From: Gymnothorax reevesii
Taxonomy: Eukaryota > Chordata > Actinopteri > Anguilliformes > Muraenidae
DNA length: 64,000 bases
Direction of reading: 5' to 3'
Assembly (NCBI GenBank): GCA_029721435.1
Contig: CM056577.1
Location: 113,148,219-113,212,218 of the forward strand
Shown in pieces: positions 10,464 through 21,370 of the stretch. A program made the translations under genes and the position numbers. Numbering within the stretch: position 1 is the stretch's first letter; every line of letters starts with the position of its first letter. The notes under the pieces are model-generated. The model was not told the DNA's origin, ran no database searches, and worked only from the letters and a program-made list of their open reading frames with translations.

Positions 10464-10957
10464 TCTTTCGGCCTGCTACATTATCAACAGTCTTGTTAAC
10501 ACCAAGATGACCTCCTAAAGGTAAACTATGAGCCATTGTTAAGATCTCATTCCTGTAGACAATTTGCCGAACCACTTCTCAATCTGCATTGGCAGGGATA
10601 TCAGGAGGGTGCCACTTCTGCATCAACACACCATCCTTGAGATAATTCCCAACTGGAACTGCATCTATTTCTTTATCAGGAAGGGCTCTCCTCTTTAGTA
10701 CACTAATTTCAGGATCATTAATTTGCTCCTGAATTAACCGCTTTCTGGACAGAGACAAGTCTCCAGGCACATCAGAATCACCAGACCCATCTGGCTGGCT
10801 GAACAGAGAACTGATAAAAGTATCTGATAAGTCCTCAAACAGAGAAACCATAGTAGGCCGAACAGAGTCATGAGGCGAACCACCTGAGTCATGACTATTC
10901 AATGTGCTGGACGGCACCACATCATTTTCTTCTTGAGCCTTCTTAGCCATAGCACGG
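10464..10957 (-). pseudogene. Protease-integrase linker and integrase N-terminal half-finger
   Basis: An open minus-strand stretch of 127 residues (10962-10579) starts 'TRAMAKKAQEEN', then runs acidic/serine-rich into 'EQINDPEISVLKRRAL' and 'GVLMQKWHPP'. After a stop the frame continues with 'HSLPLGGHLGVNKTV', the HH part of the integrase zinc-binding domain. It joins the protease ORF ('...LYPS', 12109) once the L2 insert is removed. Confidence 0.7.
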
Positions 10958-12100
10958 GTCAAGTCAAGTCAAGTCAAGTTTATTTATAAAGCACATTTAA
11001 AACAACAGAGTTGAACCAAAGTGCTGTACAGTGGCAATTGGCAAAAAAAAAAAAAAAAAAAAAAAAAGGGAAAACTAAAACAATTATAAAATCAATAAAC
11101 AGTTAAACGAAGTCAACATAAAAGAATACACATATAAAACAGACAGAAGCAGATAAATTAATAAATAAAGATAAAAATGCACACAATTAATGGGACAGTC
11201 AAAAGACAAGCATAGAACTGCAACAGGAAAATGGTACACAAAAAAAAAAAACTTGACATGACAAAGACAGATAAACAAGCGGATTAAAAAGAAAGAGAAT
11301 AAAAATAAGTTTTCAGACGCGATTTAAAAATGGCAAGAGAAGGTGAGGACCTGATGTCTAGAGGTAGTTTATTCCACAGTTGAGGAGCCGCGACTGAAAA
11401 GGCGCGGTCACCTTTGGTTTTCAGGTTTGACCGAGGAACCGACAAGAGCAGTTTATTGGATGATCTTAGGGACCGTGCAGTGGAGTAGGGCGAGACAAGA
11501 TCTGATATATACCCTGGAGCCAAGCCATGGAGAGCTTTAAAAACAAATAATAAAACTTTGAAATCAACACGAAATTTAACTGGTAGCCAATGCAGGGCTG
11601 CCAAGACAGGGGAGATGTGGTCCCTCTTTCTTGACCCAGTTAAGAGGTGAGCTGCAGCGTTCTGAACTAACTGAAGTCGGGAGAGGCAGGACTGTGAGAT
11701 ACCCAAGTATAGAGAATTACAATAATCCAACCGACATGTGATAAAAGCATGGATAACAGTCTCCAGGTCTGCTTGGGAGAGCAGAGGTTTTAATTTAGAA
11801 ATACGTCGGAGTTGAAAAAAGCTGCTCTTAACCACTGCACTAATTTGATTTTCAAAATTGAGAGAAGAATCAAAGAAGACACCGAGATTTTTTATTACAG
11901 AGTGTGTGTTGACAGAGAGGGGACCAAATTTTCCTTTAGTGATTTCAGACAAGCCAGGGGGCCCAAAAATAATAACTTCTGTTTTTCCCTCATTTAATTG
12001 AAGAAAATTGTTGTTCATCCAAGTTTTGACATCATTTAAACAATTGACTAAGGGCTGCAAGCAGGAGGTTTGATCAGGTCTTAGGGAAAGGTACAGCTGA
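10958..12100 (-). mobile_element. 5'-truncated L2-type LINE inserted in the Gmr1-like element
   Basis: A C-terminal ORF2 fragment is followed by a 3' end with 'tttataaataaacttgac' and a short TTGAC repeat tail (10958-10979), the usual termination of teleost L2-type LINEs. An A-rich run of about 25 nt lies in the 3' UTR (11044-11067). Only the last ~1.1 kb of the element is present, the usual result of incomplete reverse transcription. It splits the LTR element between protease and integrase ('AVT' / 'TRAMAKK') and is therefore younger than it. Confidence 0.88.
11284..12100 (-). pseudogene. L2-type LINE ORF2 C-terminus (end of RT and tail)
   Basis: About 270 open residues run to a natural stop at 11284. 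Typical motifs are 'WMNNNFLQLNEGKTEVIIFG', 'LGVFFDSSLNF', 'CRLDYCNSLYLGI', 'LLTGSRKRDHISPVLAALHW', 'GDRAFSVAAPQLWNKLPLDI' and 'FKSRLKTYFYSLSF'. This is the late RT/thumb and C-terminal tail of the L2 group found throughout teleost genomes. No frameshift is seen, so the insertion is fairly young. The fragment lacks endonuclease and RT palm and is not autonomous. Confidence 0.88.
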
Positions 12101-12108
12101 GTCACTGC

Positions 12109-12600
12109 TCAGGAAGGATACAGAGATGGGTCTTCATCGCCATCTTCAGTGCTCGGCTGTGAAGTAAGATGAACGGGGGGAACTACTTTGCCCCCAGCCA
12201 GGTCATTGCCTAGCAACAGAGAAACATCCTTGATTGGTAGACTTGACAAAAGTCCCACCTTTACCTGTCCTGTAACTAAATCTGACTTCAAGAATATAGA
12301 GCGCAGGGGTACAGATACAGTCCTCCCTTCAATACCTTGTACAAGTATGAAATCCCCAGAAGCGGACTCACCACGTAACTCCAAGGAGTCCATCAACAAA
12401 AGTGACTGAGAAGCTCCGGTATCCCTTAGGATATATATGGGGACAGGAGTAGTATGCTCATTCAGAGCCACAAATCCCTCTGACACAAATGGAAGAAACT
12501 CCTTCCTCACAAAGTCAGCAGTATCAGGCCTTTTAGCCCCACAAGGAGCAGGCAATTTAGCAGATTGGTCATCTATTACAGGGGTTTCTCACCTTGTTTT
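12109..12600 (-). pseudogene. Aspartic protease region of the Gmr1-like element
   Basis: The minus strand reads 'IYILRDTGASQSLLL', the retroviral-type active site D-T/S-G, then 'VPLRSIFLKSDLVTG' and 'SLLLGNDLAGGKVVPP', the second conserved protease region. It is open for 148 residues (12555-12109) and ends at the L2 insertion. The family role is cleavage of the Gag-Pol polyprotein. Confidence 0.8.
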
Positions 12601-12639
12601 CACAAAGGCATTGGGTTTGGTATCCTTTTCTTTTTCTTT

Positions 12640-13834
12640 CTAAGCTTTAAGGAACCAACAGTTAGTTGTAACATGACCAGATTTCTTGCAATAATTGCAA
12701 ACTAGACCACTTTTGTCACTGTCAGCTTTCATAATTTGATCAGACCTGTGACTGGATTTCTGAGCACCATCATCAGATTTGTCTTTGTCTTTGGGTGAGG
12801 AATCTTGGGTGTCACCATTACCTTTATTGTGAAATTGGGACCATCTATTGTTACTGCTAGACTGAAATTTGGACTTATGTGTGAGAACATATTCGTCTGC
12901 AAATTTGGCAGCTGATTGCAAATTCAGTGCTTGCTTCTCATTAAGGTAGGTCTTAATATCATCCTTAACACAGTTCTTGAATTCTTCAACTACCACCATC
13001 TCTTTTAGTGTGTTGAAATTATCCTTGACCTCCATAGAAGTACACCAGCGCTCAAAGCAAAACTTCTTCTCATTCGCAAATTCCACAATTCCTCATAAGA
13101 CTGATTATCAGATTTCTAAAGACCTCTGAATTTCTGTTGGTAAGCCTCTGGAACCAACCCACCAAGCTCTCAAAATAACCTTTTTGACAACCTCATAATC
13201 AGAGGAATCAACTGTTGGCAAAGCCGAAAAGGCTTGTTGAGCTTTACCCTTGAGGACAGTTTGCAACATCAGAGGCCAGTGTTCCTTTGGCCACTGATAA
13301 CTTTTTGCTACCTCTTCAAAGCACTGGAAATAGTTATCAACGTCCTTCTCCAAGAATGGAGGCACCAGTTTTACCTCCTGGCTAGCACAAAATTTATTTT
13401 CAGCATCTATTTTTATTTTTAGGAGCTCCATTTGGAGCCTTTCTTCTCTATCGAATTTCTGTAAATCGAAATCTCTCTGTCTTGCTAATTTTTCTAACTC
13501 AAATCCTTTGTTTTTCCTTTTCCTCCCTCTCAAATTCTTTGTTTTTCTTCTCTTGCTAATTGTTCTTACTCAAACTGCCTTAGTTTTTCTTTTTCCTCCC
13601 TTTCTCTTTCTGCCCTCTCAAATTCTCTTTGTTTTTCTCTTTCCCCCCCTCCAGATCTCCTGGTGCAAACACATTTTCATCAATGTAATATTCAACAATT
13701 TCTCTAGCCAGTTTTGCTTTTCGCATGGCTTGTTTTACCCCTATCAGCTCTAAATGTCTGCATATTTCTAGCAGTTCTGTCTTTTTAAAAGACTTCAAAA
13801 CCTCTATGGCTGGTGATGCCAAGAAATCATCCAT
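12640..13834 (-). pseudogene. Gag of the Gmr1-like element
   Basis: Three successive minus-strand frames (13834-13580, 13533-13108, 13086-12640) make up a Gag of about 390 residues with two frameshifts. The start 'MDDFLASPAIEVL' is followed by a SAP-like helical region and a Lys/Glu-rich stretch. Next comes a capsid-like domain ('VPPFLEKDVDNYFQCFEEVA', 'WPLMLQTVLKGKAQQAF') and a C-terminal zinc knuckle 'CNYCKKSGHVTTNC' (CX2CX4HX4C). It would package the element RNA. Confidence 0.85.
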
Positions 13835-13850
13835 TGCTGTTGATCTGTCT

Positions 13851-13873
13851 ATATATATATATATATATATATA
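13851..13873. repeat. (TA)n microsatellite in the retroelement leader
   Basis: A pure alternating TA run of about 22 bp between the gag start and the 5' LTR. No function inferred. Confidence 0.9.
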
Positions 13874-13950
13874 AAGGAAAATTGAAAAAACAATTTTACA
13901 ATATGAAATGTTAGATTTTCAATAAATGACTCAGACAATAGTCTATCCCA

Positions 13951-13964
13951 GACTTCAGCCCCCA
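13951..13964 (-). other. Candidate primer binding site of the Gmr1-like element
   Basis: On the minus strand TGGGGGCTGAAGTC starts three bases after the 5' LTR end. The leading TGG would pair with the CCA end of a tRNA. I cannot name the tRNA. Confidence 0.4.
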
Positions 13965-13967
13965 GTT

Positions 13968-14460
13968 TGTTATGGCCCCAATTAGCTACGTCATATAAGA
14001 CAGCAAGGGACGACAGACAAAATTTTAAAACTCAAACAGATTTAATTAAACAAAGACCAACACTAACCTACAATTTATACTCCTGACCAAGATTGATAAT
14101 ATACAAGAAAAAAAATATTTACAGTCTCTTTGAGATGGGGTTGCTTGGTGATATCCTGGGACAGGAAAATGCTCCAACAAAGGCAAAAATGCACAAAAAA
14201 ACTATGCAGGTCTTGAAAAGAGTGACAGGTCTGGATAAATGTATCCTTCCCCATGCAATTTCACCTACTGCTTTACTGTCGCAATTTCTCTCCTCATATA
14301 CTCTCTTGCAGCCCCCTCACACATTTTAGACTTTTTTTTTTAATTCTTTGGGACCCTCCGTCTCAGACATGCCCAGGACATGCCCAAACAGAGCTCCAGA
14401 CTGGGCCTAACAAAAAAAAATCAATACTGCCATCTAGTGGCTTTTTTCCTCCACATTACA
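13968..14460 (-). repeat. 5' LTR of the Gmr1-like element
   Basis: 493 bp. On the minus strand it begins TGTAATGTGG and ends GGGGCCATAACA (TG...CA ends intact). It is the partner of 5591-6076. It is directly followed on the plus strand by CTGG, the duplicated target, and then by repeat-unit sequence. Confidence 0.88.
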
Positions 14461-14549
14461 CTGGTTATATCTGGATGTGCCTAAGCAGATGACGTTTAAC
14501 ATCAAGAGAGATGATGAAAATCCACGGGGGTCCGCTTTTGACCCCTGTC
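14461..14549. repeat. Remnant of an edge repeat unit ending at a ~1-kb deletion
   Basis: The unit sequence 'tatctggatgtgcctaagca' resumes after the LTR element and runs to 'tgtcattg' at 14549. It then jumps directly to 'atagtatcttag', which in a complete unit lies about 1,016 bp further on (15760-16775 is the missing equivalent). The deletion removed the U4 gene and its promoter from this unit. It also has edge-specific differences such as 'agagagatgatgaaaatcc'. Confidence 0.88.
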
Positions 14550-16022
14550 ATTGATAGTATCTTAGACTCAATCATTCGCGATTCAGTCACAAGTCACCAA
14601 ACTGTCACATTGGCCCCTGAAAAGATGAGCAACTCGCGCGGTATCACAGTCGAGAAGACTCGATTTTGCTTCCGAGAGCCACCCGGTGTATTGCTAAAGA
14701 GAAAATATCACCAATATATGAAAAGCCGCAGTACCCATCTCAGACTATTAGTGAGCATTATTCAGAAGTCTCCAAATTAAAGATTAACACCGAGACAGGA
14801 AAGACAAGCGCGAAGATTCTTCTGCGCAAGCATTAATTTATAACGGATACCAGCGGTGCTGTCAGAAAGCGCATCCCTTTAAACCTAGCTACTACACCTT
14901 GTCTGCAGGTGCATGGTATACAGTAGACAGATTTTGCTGTGTTGCAATGTGTTCTAATACTTGTTTAAATGTTTGCTTTTCTTTTGACAGATATTGGACA
15001 GCTTGGAGCGCTTTGTCTCTGGCGACAGGAAATTCAATTCAAGACAAATGTGTAGCTCCAGAATATATTTTACCATTGAGTAAGGGGAACTTTAATTAAA
15101 TAGGCGCCACATTGTATCGGACATTTTAATAATATAAAGTTTATACTTGCATTTCTAAGACATTGAAATAAGTAAGCAAATAAATAAATAAAGTGATAAT
15201 GCTGCTGACGGCAAATTTCCTCAATCAATTTTTCATCATTAGTTGGAGCATACTATAACGTTGCAATTTGCTTATACTTCAGGAAACTTTGCACAATGTC
15301 AGTCAGTTCAATTTCAACTGATACTTTTTATATGTAGGCTACTGCCTAAGAACAATGGATACTTGACAATAAAAGCTAGGAATTTGAGCAAGCGTTTTTG
15401 TCTATGCGCCCGTATTATTTGCCTTTAAATTTGAACATACATGCCTTTAATTGATAATGTCTCATTAGATAAATGTCTGAATCAATCATTTTGCAACTGC
15501 GCAAAAATAGATTTAGTCATTTCGGAACTGAAAGGTCCAAGACGACACTTCAGCACTTGGAAAATGGTAAGCTTGGCAAAAACAAGACAGTTGTGAATTT
15601 CAGCTGTGACGACTTTGTCAGTCATTTTGTTCCGTTATGTAATTATTATCAGAGAATGGTTAATTGATGGTAATATCTGGATGTGCCTAAGCAGATAACG
15701 CTTAACATAAAGAGCATTGCTGAAAATCCACAGGGGTCCGCTTTTGACCCGTGTCATTGCCCCGAGTGTTAAAGACAAGAACAATCAGTTGTGAAGGTTC
15801 GGCTGCGTGTGGAACCGTACGCAGCTCTTGGTCCATCATTTTTCAAAGACCTCTCCCAGGTAATTCTGCAATTTTTAAGGCCTGTTACCAAATTGTTTCA
15901 CAGATTCATTATATTTGCTATGCATTCATTTGCCTGTATTTAAACAACCAGAAAAAACTGATTAGTAGTCATTGCTAAATCCAGAAGGACAATTCTTCAT
16001 TAATTTAATACGACATATATAG

Positions 16023-16166
16023 CAGTCCCCGAAGAGACTGTCAAAAATTGCCAAATCTGCTGATATTTCAAGCTGATCCAGCGGGGTATTGGGTTAAGTT
16101 TTCAACCAGCAATAATCGCGCCTCGGTTACACCTCATGGGCTACGATACTGCCACTGCGCAAAGAT
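16023..16166 (-). ncRNA. rnu4: U4 snRNA copy 1 (consensus)
   Basis: U4 pairs with U6 in the U4/U6.U5 tri-snRNP and is released on spliceosome activation. On the minus strand the copy begins AUCUUUGCGCAG (nt 1-12, U6 stem II partner). The 5' stem-loop follows (nt about 20-52, k-turn AUGAGG...CCGAGG), then GCUGGU (nt 57-62, stem I partner), the conserved GAAAAC, AAUACCCCGC, the Sm site AAUUUUUGA (118-126) and the 3' hairpin CAGUCUC-UUCG-GGGACUG (127-144). Its length of 144 nt matches vertebrate U4. Relative to human U4 as I remember it there are changes at nt 2, 29, 37, 40, 60, 61, 72, 73 and in the central stem. The PSE and distal element are intact, so it is probably transcribed. Confidence 0.93.
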
Positions 16167-18244
16167 AAGTTCGATTAATTAAAAGGGAATGGCCCAGCCG
16201 AGCCCATCAATTTTTTCAAAATGGTAATCTTTTTTGCAAAATTTGTTAAAAATATATGTCACCTATCTAGTGACTACACAACAAAACCATGCAACCCTTA
16301 ACATATGATTTTTGAAGCAATCAATTTCATTTCAAAAGTGGAACGGTAGCCTCGCCAACTATTTAAAAAAAAAATTGGAAACACGGAGCATTCTGGGTAA
16401 TAAAGGTGAGGGTTCCACCTTTGTGTGGAACCACCGGCCCTTTACTGCTCCCGATTTACACACCCGGGCACATTTCCTGAAAAATACTGATTCAGCAGTA
16501 TGTAGGCTACTATCCAATTGCATAGTCAGTTCAAACATTGAAAATGTACTCACTTTGGATTTGTGATGATAAGAATTCCACATTTCCGAAAAGAAATAGA
16601 AAAATCATCGGTGCTTCATTCAACTTATGACTCAAATCCCCGCACCATTCATTATAAGGGATCAATGGCCTTCATTCTCACGACCACCAAGACATTCACA
16701 CCAACTGCAGGAGGAGGCTAGATCCCTTTGGGAATGCACAACGTGTATCCATTATTCTGAAAGAATACAAATGCGATAGTATCTTAGACTCAATCATTCG
16801 CGATTCAGTCACAAGTTACCAAACTGTCACATTGGCCCCTGAAAAGATGAGCAACTCGCGCGGTATCACAGTCGAGAAGACTCGATTTTGCTTCCGAGAG
16901 CCACCCGGTGTATTGCTAAAGAGAAAATATCAGCGATATATGAAAAGCCGCAGTACCCATCTCAGACTAATAGTGAGCATTATTCAGAAGTCTCCAAATT
17001 AAAGATTAACACCGAGACAGGAAAGACAAGCGCGAAGATTCTTCTGCGCAAGCATTAATTTATAACGGATACCAGCGGTGCTGTCAGAAAGCGCATCCCT
17101 TTAAACCTAGCTACTACACCTTGTCTGCAGGTGCATGGTATACAGTAGACAGATTTTGCTGTGTTGCAATGTGTTCTAATATTTGTTTAAATGTTTGCTT
17201 TTCTTTTGACAGATATTGGACAGCTTGGAGCGCTTTGTCTCTGGCGACAGGAAATTCAATTCAAGACAAATGTATAGCTCCAGAATATATTTTACCATTG
17301 AGTAAGGGGAACTTTAATTAAATAGGCGCCACATTGTATCGGACATTTTAATAATATAAAGTTTATACTTGCATTTCTAAGACATTGAAATAAGTAAGCA
17401 AATAAATAAATAAAGTGATAATGCTGCTGACGGCAAATTTCCTCAATCAATTTTTCATCATTAGTTGGAGCATACTATAACGTTGCAATTTGCTTATACT
17501 TCAGGAAACTTTGCACAATGTCAGTCAGTTCAATTTCAACTGATACTTTTTATATGTAGGCTACTGCCTAAGAACAATGGATACTTGACAATAAAAGCTA
17601 GGAATTTGAGCAAGCGTTTTTGTCTATGCGCCCATATTATTTGCCTTTAAATTTGAACATACATGCCTTTAATTGATAATGTCTCATTAGATAAATGTCT
17701 GAATCAATCATTTTGCAACTGCGCAAAAATAGATTTAGTCATTTTGGAACTGAAAGGTCCAAGACGACACTTCAGCACTTGGAAAATGGTAAGCTTGGCA
17801 AAAACAAGACAGTTGTGAATTTCAGCTGTGACGACTTTGTCAGTCATTTTGTTCCATTATGTAATTATTATCAGAGAATGGTTAATTGATGGTAATATCT
17901 GGATGTGCCTAAGCAGATAACGCTTAACATAAAGAGCATTGCTGAAAATCCACAGGGGTCCGCTTTTGACCCCTGTCATTGCCCCGAGTGTTAAAGACAA
18001 GAACAATCAGTTGTGAAGGTTCGGCTGCGTGTGGAACCGTACGCGGCTCTTGGTCCATCATTTTTCAAAGACCTCTCCCAGGTTATTCTGCAATTTTTAA
18101 GGCCTGTTACCAAATTGTTTCACAGATTCATTACATTTGCTATGCATTCATTTGCCTGTATTTAAACAACCAGAAAAAATTGATCAGTAGTCACTGCTAA
18201 ATCCAGAAGGACAGTTCTTCATTAATTTAATACGACATATATAG

Positions 18245-18388
18245 CAGTCCCCGAAGAGACTGTCAGAAATTGCCAAATCTTCTGATATTTCAAGCTGATC
18301 CAGCGGGGTATTGGGTTAAGTTTTCAACCAACAATAATCGCGCCTCGGTTACACCTCATGGGCTACGATACTGCCACTGCGCAAAGAT
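18245..18388 (-). ncRNA. rnu4: U4 snRNA copy 2, Sm site altered, likely inactive
   Basis: 144 nt, three differences from consensus. One changes the Sm site to AAUUUCUGA, which breaks the U tract needed for Sm core assembly; another changes C58 in the U6 stem I segment. The distal element upstream is also altered ('attctgtgtaa', 18611-18621), and a 3-kb transposon sits 382 bp upstream at 18770. It is the second U4 from the decayed left side of the array. Confidence 0.9.
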
Positions 18389-19542
18389 AAGTTCGATTAA
18401 TTAAAAGGGAATGGCCCAGCCGAGCCCATCAATTTTTTCAAAATGGTAATCTTTTTTGCAAAATTTGTTAAAAATATATGTCACCTATCTAGTGACTACA
18501 CAACAAAACCATGCAACCCTTAATATATGATTTTTGAAGCAATCAATTTCATTTCAAAAGTGGAACGGTAGCCTCGCCAACTATTTAAAAAAAAATTGGA
18601 AACACGGAGCATTCTGTGTAATAAAGGTGAGGGTTCCACCTTTGTGTGGAACCACCGGCCCTTTACTGCTCCCGATTTACACACCCGGGCACATTTCCTG
18701 AAAAATACTGATTCAGCAGTATGTAGGCTACTATCCAATTGCATAGTCAGTTCAAACATTGAAAATGTACACACTAAAAAATGCTGGGTGAATTTCATGA
18801 CTCAATCGTTGGGTCGTTGAAAACAGACCCAGATTGGGTGACTAATTTAGTCTTGGGTGAAATATCTTTGGGTCTTTTATTGTTGTTGCACAAATATTAA
18901 CCACAACCTGGGTCACCGCAACGGACTACACTGCACAATACCCAGGTCCTGGTCATCAAGTACTAATTGCTGGGTGAACTGAAGGACCCATTTGATGGGT
19001 CCGTTAATATTGGGTGATTAATTTAATCTTGGATTAAATATCTGTGGGTCTTTTTTGTTGCGGCGCGAACATTGACCTCAAACTGGGTAACCACAACGCT
19101 GGGTCCCATTCCCGCTGCACCATACCCATTTAATGGGTCAATTTTCCCGCTGCTGTGGATTGCCGACAGGGGCAAGGGACGATCCTCGGACCTTGGAAGT
19201 AAGTGGCTTTATTTCATATTAATATTATTCAGCCTTGCCAATATTCACGACATAGCACGGCTCATACATGCTAACTTTACCGCCTTTGCGGCTTTTTTTA
19301 TTCAGAATGAATGAAAAAATTATTGTCTATAGCGGTACAGTTGGAATGTATAACGTACACGGCATCTTGTGTGTTAGGCTATTGCTTACGTTAGCTGTTG
19401 TCTGTTAGGCTACCGAGCTAAGCCTTCTGGCTACGGAGCCAGTGCTACTGATACTGTAGGCTGGTCGGATTAACGTAAATAGAAAACTGAGTTTAAACTA
19501 GGCTGGAGGCTGGCGGTACGGAGCCCACCGGCCAGACCCCAA

Positions 19543-19664
19543 CGAGTCGTTATATTTACTTGCCAGGTGTTCCGTCGATTTCTCCTACCTATAGACCGAT
19601 TCAACGGTCAAAAAACTAAAAGGAGAAATCGAAAGAACACCAGGCAAGTAAACCTAGCGACTCG
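19543..19664. repeat. Long imperfect inverted repeat inside the transposon
   Basis: The arms at about 19543-19585 and 19620-19664 (CGAGTCG...TTTACTTGCC...TCGATTTCTCCT and its complement) form a ~43-bp imperfect stem. A smaller GACCG/CGGTC hairpin lies in the loop. Confidence 0.75.
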
Positions 19665-20588
19665 CTAGCCTGTTCGGGCAAGTTGCTAAAAATAGTAAAA
19701 GTATACGTCCTCCGCTGGCCGTGAAGCTGTGGGGTAACGTTACGGGGCTGTGGGTGTGGAGCTGTGGGGGTGCAGAGCGATGTGGGGCGGAGGCTGGCTA
19801 ACCACAGCACGATACAATAGCTTTCTATGATGCTGAGCTGATGCCACGAACTGCATTTATAAAATAGGCAGAGGAATAGCTTAACATAAGACGTACTGAG
19901 CAAGAGACCGCAACAGAGAGGGAGAAGCCATCACTAATTGTAAAGCTAAGTAACTAGCAGTTTGGTAAAATAACTAGCTGACTGCTAACCGCTAAGCAAA
20001 TGTAAGTACCATTTCTGAGTAGAGCGTAAAAAACAGCAAGACACTCGCGAATAAAGAGAGCTATTTTCTCTGCTGCCGAGCCTCGCTTCTCCCCCCCCCC
20101 TCCCCCAACTGTCGGTTTATTTCGTGAAACGAGTGAGGAACATCAGAGCTGTATACGTTAAAGGACTACAGCTCCCATGATCCCACGCTACTCCATGACG
20201 TCATACAGCTTCGTTTTTTGACTGTTCAGAAAATAACCATGGACCTTGAAAATTACACATTCAACTAAATTTTCTTCAGATTTTTTTTTTATCTTGTATG
20301 TGTGAATTTGTGATAACGTCAAGACGTCAAGCCTATATTAAAAATTGATGTCAATAAGTTATTTATAGTTGTCAAAACTATAAAAAAGGAGTGTCACATT
20401 GGCCTTTTATTATAGCCTATAACAGACTAAGACTAAGCATAAAAATGGATGGTCATCTTTGTTGACATTTGATAGCTGCTTAAATTAAACAATTTGTATT
20501 TGGGTGTAACTAAAAACTGACAACTTGCCTGACTGAGCTAGTGGGGGAAAAAAAAAAACCTTAACCTTGAACCCTGTTGTTGTCGCAG

Positions 20589-20746
20589 CCTGGCCTATAT
20601 GTTTCATCTGAGCATTTATGGAGATATAAATGTAATGTTGATAACTGATTGCTGTCTCTTTGGTCTCATTTCCTACTCCATGGCTGAGTACGTAAAAGAG
20701 CGACTCAGATCACGGAATCTTGAAGAACTCATCCCGAAATTTGAAG
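20589..20746 (+). pseudogene. Exon-like segment with SAM-like coding start inside the transposon
   Basis: A strong acceptor (pyrimidine-rich ...gtcgcag, AG at 20587-20588) opens the segment. An ATG at 20680 starts 'MAEYVKERLRSRNLEELIPKFE', resembling the first helices of a SAM domain. The segment ends at a donor GAAG|GTATAG (20747). A preceding GTAAGT donor at 19199 and a following acceptor at 21136 (ttgttcacag) suggest three exons. Joining the coding frame to 21137 gives a stop after about 10 residues, so any product would be a short fragment. Probably captured host gene pieces, or the remnant of an element-encoded gene. Confidence 0.45.
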
Positions 20747-20801
20747 GTATAGTAAATCTGTCTTTTGCCTCACTCTGTGTTGGGGCTCTCTGTCATTAAG
20801 T

Positions 20802-20848
20802 GTGTGCGCACGTGTGTGTGCCTGTGTGTGCGTTTGTGTGCGTACAGA
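20802..20848. repeat. Imperfect (GT)n microsatellite
   Basis: GTGT-rich tract with interruptions (gtgtgtgcgcacgtgtgtgt...) in the presumed intron of the captured cassette. Confidence 0.85.
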
Positions 20849-21136
20849 AAGGACGCTGGCTGCTTCTCCATGTGTGTGAATGAGAAGAGTCAGGTGCTTT
20901 GGCTGTCATGAAAAGTGCCATAGAAATGCAGTGAATCATTATAAATATTGAACTGTTCGTGAAATGTGAGGGACACTTGAAGGCAATATTCTACTTTCCC
21001 CATGTAGTCCATGTCAAAATAACAACGATTCTGTACCACTGTAAGGAGTATTAAACTTCCCCCATTTGACTTAACATTTATTTCAGTAAAATTATGAAAG
21101 TTCCTCATTCCTGAATGGAATCTTTTTTGTTCACAG

Positions 21137-21370
21137 ATTGGAACCAACATGCCAGAGTATCTCAGTGAAGCCGATGCTGCTCATGAAGCTGTCTGCCAGA
21201 GAGGATGGCAGTCTGAGGGCCAAACGCTCCATCAGCCCCAACCAGCAGCACCCTCTGTCCACCTCTCGCTTTCTCACATTTGTATTTTTAATGGTTTTGT
21301 ACTGTTTAAAATATGTATCAAATATATACAATGTAAATAAGCAGTTTCTGTGTTGTCTGTTATTTATTTA
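21137..21370 (+). pseudogene. Candidate last exon of the captured cassette
   Basis: It begins after a good acceptor (tttttgttcacag). It contains two overlapping open frames of about 60-75 residues, neither resembling a known domain. In phase with the preceding exon it stops quickly. It ends in an AT-rich stretch before the right subterminal repeats. Support is only the splice-site pattern. Confidence 0.3.

Larger units (their letters stand above)
5591..14460 (-). mobile_element. Gmr1-like Ty3/Gypsy LTR retrotransposon (gag-PR-IN-RT-RH), degraded, with nested inserts
   Basis: It has two related LTRs (5591-6076 and 13968-14460) and a 4-bp target duplication CTGG (5587-5590 / 14461-14464). Reading the minus strand the internal order is gag (13834-12640), protease (about 12600-12109), a linker with the integrase zinc-binding region, integrase core (10380-9905), integrase C-terminus (8203-7733), reverse transcriptase (7764-6679) and RNase H (6743-6330). 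Integrase ahead of RT is the copia-like order. Among Gypsy-type elements it is known for the Gmr1 group described from Atlantic cod and other deuterostomes. Every domain has stops or frameshifts. Three inserts interrupt it: 8210-9898, 10390-10463 and 10958-12100. Confidence 0.88.
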
